DNA from: Olsenella uli
Lineage (GTDB): Bacteria; Actinomycetota; Coriobacteriia; Coriobacteriales; Atopobiaceae
Assembly: GCF_901212655.1 (NCBI RefSeq)
Contig: NZ_CAAKON010000033.1
Coordinates: forward strand, 1 to 35,652
DNA length: 35,652 nucleotides
Reading direction: 5' to 3'
The stretch's first letter is position 1; each line of letters starts with the position of its first letter. The notes below the pieces were generated by a model. That model ran no database searches and was not told the DNA's origin. It saw only the letters and a program-made list of their open reading frames with translations. Positions 32,294 to 35,652 of the stretch are shown piece by piece. The position numbers were made by a program, and so were the translations under genes.

Positions 32294-32959
32294 ATGACAA
32301 ACACGCAAGACGGACAGAAGCTCATCAAGGCCCTGGAGGACCGCTTCACCTGCAAGCGCTACGACCCCAACGGCCATGTGTCAGACGAGGACTTCAACCT
32401 CATCCTGGAGAGCGCCCGCCTCTCCCCCAGCTCCTTTGGCTTTGAGCCGTGGAAGCTGCTCGTCATCGAGGACAAGGGCCTCGTGGACGAGATCCGCGCA
32501 CAGGCCTGGGGCGCCAAGAAGAACGCCGACCGCACGGTGGTGATCCTCGCCCGCCGCGGCGTTGACGCCAAGAGCCAGTGGGTGCAGCACATCTGCCACG
32601 ACGTGGAGGGCATGGACGACGAGGGCACGGCCGCCAAGCTCGACAAGTTCGCCGGCTTCCAGCGCGACGAGATCCGCGTGGCCGAGAGCGCCCGCACGTT
32701 GTTCGACTGGGCAGGCAAGCAGACCTACATCGCACTGGGCAACATGATCACGATGGCCGCCGTGCTGGGCGTGGACGCCACGCCCGTCGAGGGCTTCAAC
32801 CTGAACAAGCTAGAGGAGCTGCTTGTGGGACGCGGCCTGTACAACCCCAATGACTGGGGCGTCTCGGTGCTGGCGCAGTTTGGCGTGCACGACCCTACGC
32901 ACCGCATGAGCCCCAAGACCCGTCGCCCGATGGACGAGGTCGTCGACTGGGTGAAGTAG
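32294..32959 (+). CDS. NfsB-like nitroreductase family FMN oxidoreductase
   Basis: A 221-residue flavoprotein of the oxygen-insensitive nitroreductase superfamily that should reduce nitro compounds, quinones or similar acceptors with NAD(P)H. The N-terminal RFTCKRYDPNGHVSDEDF segment and ARLSPSSFGFEPWKLLVI bind FMN phosphate and ribityl groups. GKQTYIALGNMITMAAVLGVD and the C-terminal GVHDPTHRMSPKTRRPMDEVVDW complete the family pattern. The ATG at 32294 has GAGAGGA upstream; the frame is open about 23 codons further back, through the tandem repeats. It is transcribed away from the VWA/TelA operon. The physiological substrate is unknown. Confidence 0.92.
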   Translation: MTNTQDGQKLIKALEDRFTCKRYDPNGHVSDEDFNLILESARLSPSSFGFEPWKLLVIEDKGLVDEIRAQAWGAKKNADRTVVILARRGVDAKSQWVQHICHDVEGMDDEGTAAKLDKFAGFQRDEIRVAESARTLFDWAGKQTYIALGNMITMAAVLGVDATPVEGFNLNKLEELLVGRGLYNPNDWGVSVLAQFGVHDPTHRMSPKTRRPMDEVVDWVK

Positions 32960-33113
32960 GGAGCGGACACTCGGCCCGGCGACGCAGCTCGGCCGCCCAA
33001 CCACGAAACGCCTCCTGTCTGCGCGGTCGGGGCGTCGCCGGCAAGCTGGTGGAGCGTGCCGGCGACGCCATCGAGACGGACGGCCCGCACGCGCGCACCG
33101 GCACCTCCCCCAC

Positions 33114-34332
33114 CTGATAGGGCCGCAGCACGTCCGCCAGACTCGGTGGCATCTCGATGTCAGCGTCCGAGAAGGTCTCGAACTCGCGCACGATGGCGCG
33201 GAAGCCAGCGCTGCGATCAAGCCGCACGCCCTCGGCCTTCTTGAGCAGGCCGTCCACAAAGAGCGCCAAGCCATCCGGCAGGCCGTCCACGCCGCCCGCG
33301 AGCTCGGTGACTTCTACCTCGAGTCCCTCGCCCACCTCGCCCAGGTCATGCAGGCCATCGGTAAGCAGCCGGTAGAGCAGCTCGTCATCGCTCTCGTCAA
33401 AGTGCAGGTCGCCGGCCACGCCCTGGAAGTAGCACTCCACCACGTCTTGCGCGTGATACTCGGCCGCAAGGTCGCGCGGGGGCTGGCCCACGCGCCGCGG
33501 ATCGTACAGGGCCAGGCGCGCGCCACCATAGCTCACGAAGGCACGGCAGGTCACCAGTCCGTCATCGAGCCCAATTATGAATGTGAAGGCAGGAACCGGC
33601 GGCACGAGCGCACGGAGCGCCGGCGGGGCCGAGAGCGCCGTGACCTGCTCGAGGGCCGGCAGCACGCTTGACCACATACGTGGCCTTGCCGCTACGAACC
33701 CGCAGCTTGAGCAGCCAGGTCTGGGAGTCAGGCGCCCCATAGGGAGAGGACGAGGCGCGCACGAGGGTTGCGAGGAGCTCCACCGGCTCCCGTGGCCGAG
33801 CGGGCCCGTCGCCGTCGCGAAGGGCGCGTGGCTTGCGCGCGTCGCCCACGCGCCCCGTCACCGCGTCTGCCAAGAGCGCGGAAATCTGAGGGCTCGTGGA
33901 CCGCGCGGGCATACGGCCAACACCACACGTGCGCGGGGATGACACATACGGGGCACGCGCCCCCAGCTCGGGCGCATAGAAAGCAGACGCGCCCAGCCCA
34001 GGCTCGCGCGACGCATCAGGCTCGCCCGCACCAGCCAGATACCGCAGCGCCAGCGCCATCTCGTGTTTGCACATGCCACGGCCCGAGCCGTCCACCGGGC
34101 ATTCGCAGGAATAGTCGAGGACGTCTCCCTCGGCCGTGTCCAGCGACACGCGCACGCGGTAGCCGGCACCCGGATGGGAGGAGCGGACCAGACCGGACAG
34201 ATAAACCGCGCTCGCGATGGCGCCGGCCTCGACGTTGCACGAGAGCACGCTGCCGCTCGCGACGAGCTTCTCCGCCCTGCCAAAGGTGGAGGCATAGGCG
34301 CCCATACCGCGTAGCCGCTCAATCAGGTCCAT
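33114..34332 (-). pseudogene. SNF2-type helicase pseudogene: SWIM and accessory region only, ATPase lost
   Basis: The ATG at 34330-34332 (GGAGGG upstream) starts a protein with a SWIM zinc finger, CECPVDGSGRGMCKH, at about residues 75-89, as in N-termini of bacterial SNF2 helicases. The frame continues to TWLLKLRVRSGKATYVVK and then is lost near 33665-33685. The homologous reading resumes in another frame at SVLPALEQVTALSAPP. It runs through FIIGLDDGLVTCRAFVSY to MPPSLADVLRPYQV at about 33114-33152. In intact SNF2 helicases that motif is directly followed by the Walker A region, but here the sequence diverges to unrelated codons. The gene thus has a frameshift and has lost the entire catalytic half. 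The 32960-33113 segment downstream shows nothing recognisable. Confidence 0.75.
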
Positions 34333-34386
34333 GGCACCACCCTCCCCCGCGGGTTTCCGTTCCCGGCCGATTCTAGTGAACGTTGC

Positions 34387-34680
34387 AACACCCTTGATTG
34401 GAAAGGGTGTTTACGATGGGCAGCGAATTCGATGGAACCGTCTACGGAAAGCCGAGGGAGACGCAGGAGGTGCGTAGGGCAAGATACCCCGAGCTCGTCT
34501 CCGGCGGCATGAGCTTCACGCAGGCGGCCAAGTCGGTCGGCGTCTCCAAGTGCACCGGCAAGGTTTGGGGGAACGGGCGCACGAGGTCGACCGGCCGCGA
34601 CGAGCGCGCTCTCGTGGACTGGTATCGTGGAGACATGGAAGAACCTAAGAAGATAGACGGCTGCCATCTCTCTCGGGTAT
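34387..34680 (+). mobile_element. IS30-family transposase N-terminal remnant
   Basis: A 9-bp inverted repeat (AACACCCTT at 34387-34395 with AAGGGTGTT at 34403-34411) precedes an ATG at 34416. Its product begins MGSEFDGTVYGKPRETQEV and contains SGGMSFTQAAKSVGVSKCTGKVWGNGRTRS and LVDWYRGDMEEPKKID. I recognise this as the extreme N-terminus of IS30-type transposases seen in Coriobacteriia. After about 85 residues the similarity stops and the reading frame runs on into the GNAT gene. The DDE catalytic domain and right end are absent, so this is an inactive remnant. Confidence 0.6.
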
Positions 34681-34700
34681 TGACCGATGATTGGAGCGCC

Positions 34701-35243
34701 ATGCTCACCACCGAACGCCTCGTCCTGCGCGATTGGCTCGACACCGACGCCCCGGCGCTCTATGCACTCGCCTCAGACGCTGCCGTGAGTTCTCCGGCAG
34801 GCTGGCCGGCGCACGAAAGCGAGGCGCAGAGCCTTGATATCCTGCGCGAAGTACTGCGCGGATGGGAGCACTACGCCATCGTGCTGAGCGAGGATGCCCC
34901 GAGCGGCGAGCCAGAAGGCACGCTCGTTGGTGCCATCGGACTCAAGACCGCCGAGGACAGCGACCTTGTAACGGCGTCGACTGAATACGAGATCGGGTAC
35001 TGGACCGGCCGCCCCTACTGGGGTCGCGGATACATGCCCGAGGCGATGCGCGCGCTCATCGAGCATGCCCAAAACGACCTTGGTGCGACGCGCATCTGGT
35101 GCGCCCACTATGTTGGGAACAACAAGTCGCATCGCGTGATGGAAAAATGCGGCATGGTCTTTGATCGTGAGCGCCTGAACATGCCCGTTGAGCTGCTAAA
35201 TGAGGTGCGCGACGAAATTGTTATGCGCCTCGACCTCGCCTAA
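34701..35243 (+). CDS. GNAT-family acetyltransferase (RimJ/RimL-like)
   Basis: A 180-residue N-acetyltransferase starting MLTTERLVLRDWLDTDAPALY, the classic RimJ/RimL opening. The core has VGAIGLK, EIGYWTGRPYWGRGYMPEAMRALIEHA (acetyl-CoA-binding region with a GRGY form of the RxxGxG/A motif), and the ending HYVGNNKSHRVMEKCGMVFDRE. It probably acetylates a protein N-terminus or a small amine. The ATG at 34701 has GGAG four bases upstream. An in-frame reading from the IS30 remnant (from 34398) is continuous with it, so a transposase-GNAT fusion of 281 residues is possible if the upstream start is used. The IS insertion may also have brought a promoter. Confidence 0.87.
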   Translation: MLTTERLVLRDWLDTDAPALYALASDAAVSSPAGWPAHESEAQSLDILREVLRGWEHYAIVLSEDAPSGEPEGTLVGAIGLKTAEDSDLVTASTEYEIGYWTGRPYWGRGYMPEAMRALIEHAQNDLGATRIWCAHYVGNNKSHRVMEKCGMVFDRERLNMPVELLNEVRDEIVMRLDLA

Positions 35244-35652
35244 CGTCACCGCAGAATCCGTCGCAGCTTCCACCGCATGTTGCATGCTCAGAACGCGCTC
35301 GCAACGATTTCGTTGACCGGACAGGGCTTTAAAGCCAAAACTCCCCCTCGATGGGCATGCCGTATCGACGCGCCGCTTCCTTTCTTGAGATTCTCTTGAG
35401 AATTGCCGCCCACACACGACGAGAATGCACGGGAGCGAAGTAGGCGGCCAGCGCCGATGCCCCCCGCCGAGAGCCCCGTCGAGCAGGCTAAACACGCAAT
35501 ACCCCCCCGAATATACCGCGCAGTGACTTCATGCCCGGCTTTGTCCGAAGCTGGAATACGCCCACGCTGTCATAGAACGCCCCCCTCGCCGGTACTTCCC
35601 GAAGGGGACCGACTCGGGCGCATGCCCGGAGGGCCACCTCGACGCCGTCGCC
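35244..35652. other. unassigned end of window
   Basis: No gene is recognised in the last 409 bp. A frame on the minus strand is open from the window edge to a TAG at 35488-35490 (54 codons, including GAFYDSVGVFQLRTKPGMKS) and could be the 3' end of a gene outside the window. Frames on both strands are open here, so this is weak. No tRNA, repeat or terminator stands out. Confidence 0.25.

Noticed and set aside
35244..35400. Continuation of the GNAT frame after its stop, considered as a transposase C-terminus
   Set aside because: The reading after the TAA gives a short arginine-rich peptide with no firm transposase motif, so calling an IS right end would be guesswork.
35196..35495. A 99-codon minus-strand ORF at the end of the window
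   Set aside because: It overlaps the GNAT gene end and has no recognisable domain or good start. Other frames in the region are equally open.
1..35652. tRNA, rRNA or CRISPR loci
   Set aside because: A scan for T-arm GGTTCGA-type motifs, rRNA-conserved blocks and regularly spaced repeats found none. A dedicated search such as tRNAscan would settle it.

Overview
The window is 35.6 kb of GC-rich, gene-dense DNA. Strong codon bias creates many open shadow frames, and Shine-Dalgarno sequences of the GGAGG type precede ATG, GTG and TTG starts. An anaerobic [FeFe]-hydrogenase maturation set, an archaeal-type peptidyl-tRNA hydrolase, peptidase T and Coriobacterial-type insertion-sequence remnants together suggest a host-associated anaerobic actinobacterium of the class Coriobacteriia (Olsenella/Collinsella/Atopobiaceae-like). 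That placement is an inference from gene content; no rRNA or tRNA gene was seen.

Layout. 1-5.7 kb (minus strand): M3 oligoendopeptidase, an unknown membrane protein, a HAD phosphatase translationally coupled to a PTH2 peptidyl-tRNA hydrolase, and peptidase T. 5.9-7.4 kb (plus): a CorA-type metal channel with an extra N-terminal membrane domain. 7.5-13.4 kb (minus): the hydE-hydG-hydF maturases for the [FeFe]-hydrogenase H-cluster, a leader with switch-like hairpins in front of hydE, a low-complexity membrane protein, and a TM1266-type putative iron-only hydrogenase system regulator. The catalytic hydrogenase itself is not in the window. 13.7-16.6 kb: a TetR regulator (plus), a GltD-like flavoprotein (minus), and a lactate-racemase-like gene broken by a large out-of-frame internal deletion (minus).

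16.7-22.9 kb (plus): a small polytopic membrane protein, a 43-codon orphan ORF, a RelB/DinJ antitoxin with no toxin, then an amino-acid ABC transporter (lipoprotein, permease, ATPase). The transporter has a promoter overlapped by two 18-bp palindromic operators, and its genes are separated by strong hairpins. pyrE with a textbook terminator, a hotdog thioesterase and a short flavodoxin-like protein follow. 23-26.7 kb: a nucleoid-associated NA37-type protein (minus) and a HelD-like RNA polymerase-associated helicase (plus).

26.7-31.9 kb (minus): the most unusual unit. It is an operon of a lipoprotein fusing a substrate-binding domain to a von Willebrand A domain, an XpaC-like membrane protein, a second membrane-anchored substrate-binding protein, and TelA. 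No transporter accompanies the two binding proteins, so an envelope sensing or stress role coupled to TelA/XpaC is a reasonable hypothesis. A direct-repeat site typical of OmpR/PhoB-family regulators lies in its upstream region.

32-35.6 kb: a nitroreductase preceded by 23-bp tandem repeats, a SNF2-type helicase pseudogene (frameshifted, and truncated exactly where the ATPase should begin), an IS30-family transposase N-terminal remnant fused in frame upstream of a GNAT acetyltransferase, and an unassigned end. Decayed genes cluster at 16 kb and 33-34.7 kb, the two places that look most recently rearranged.
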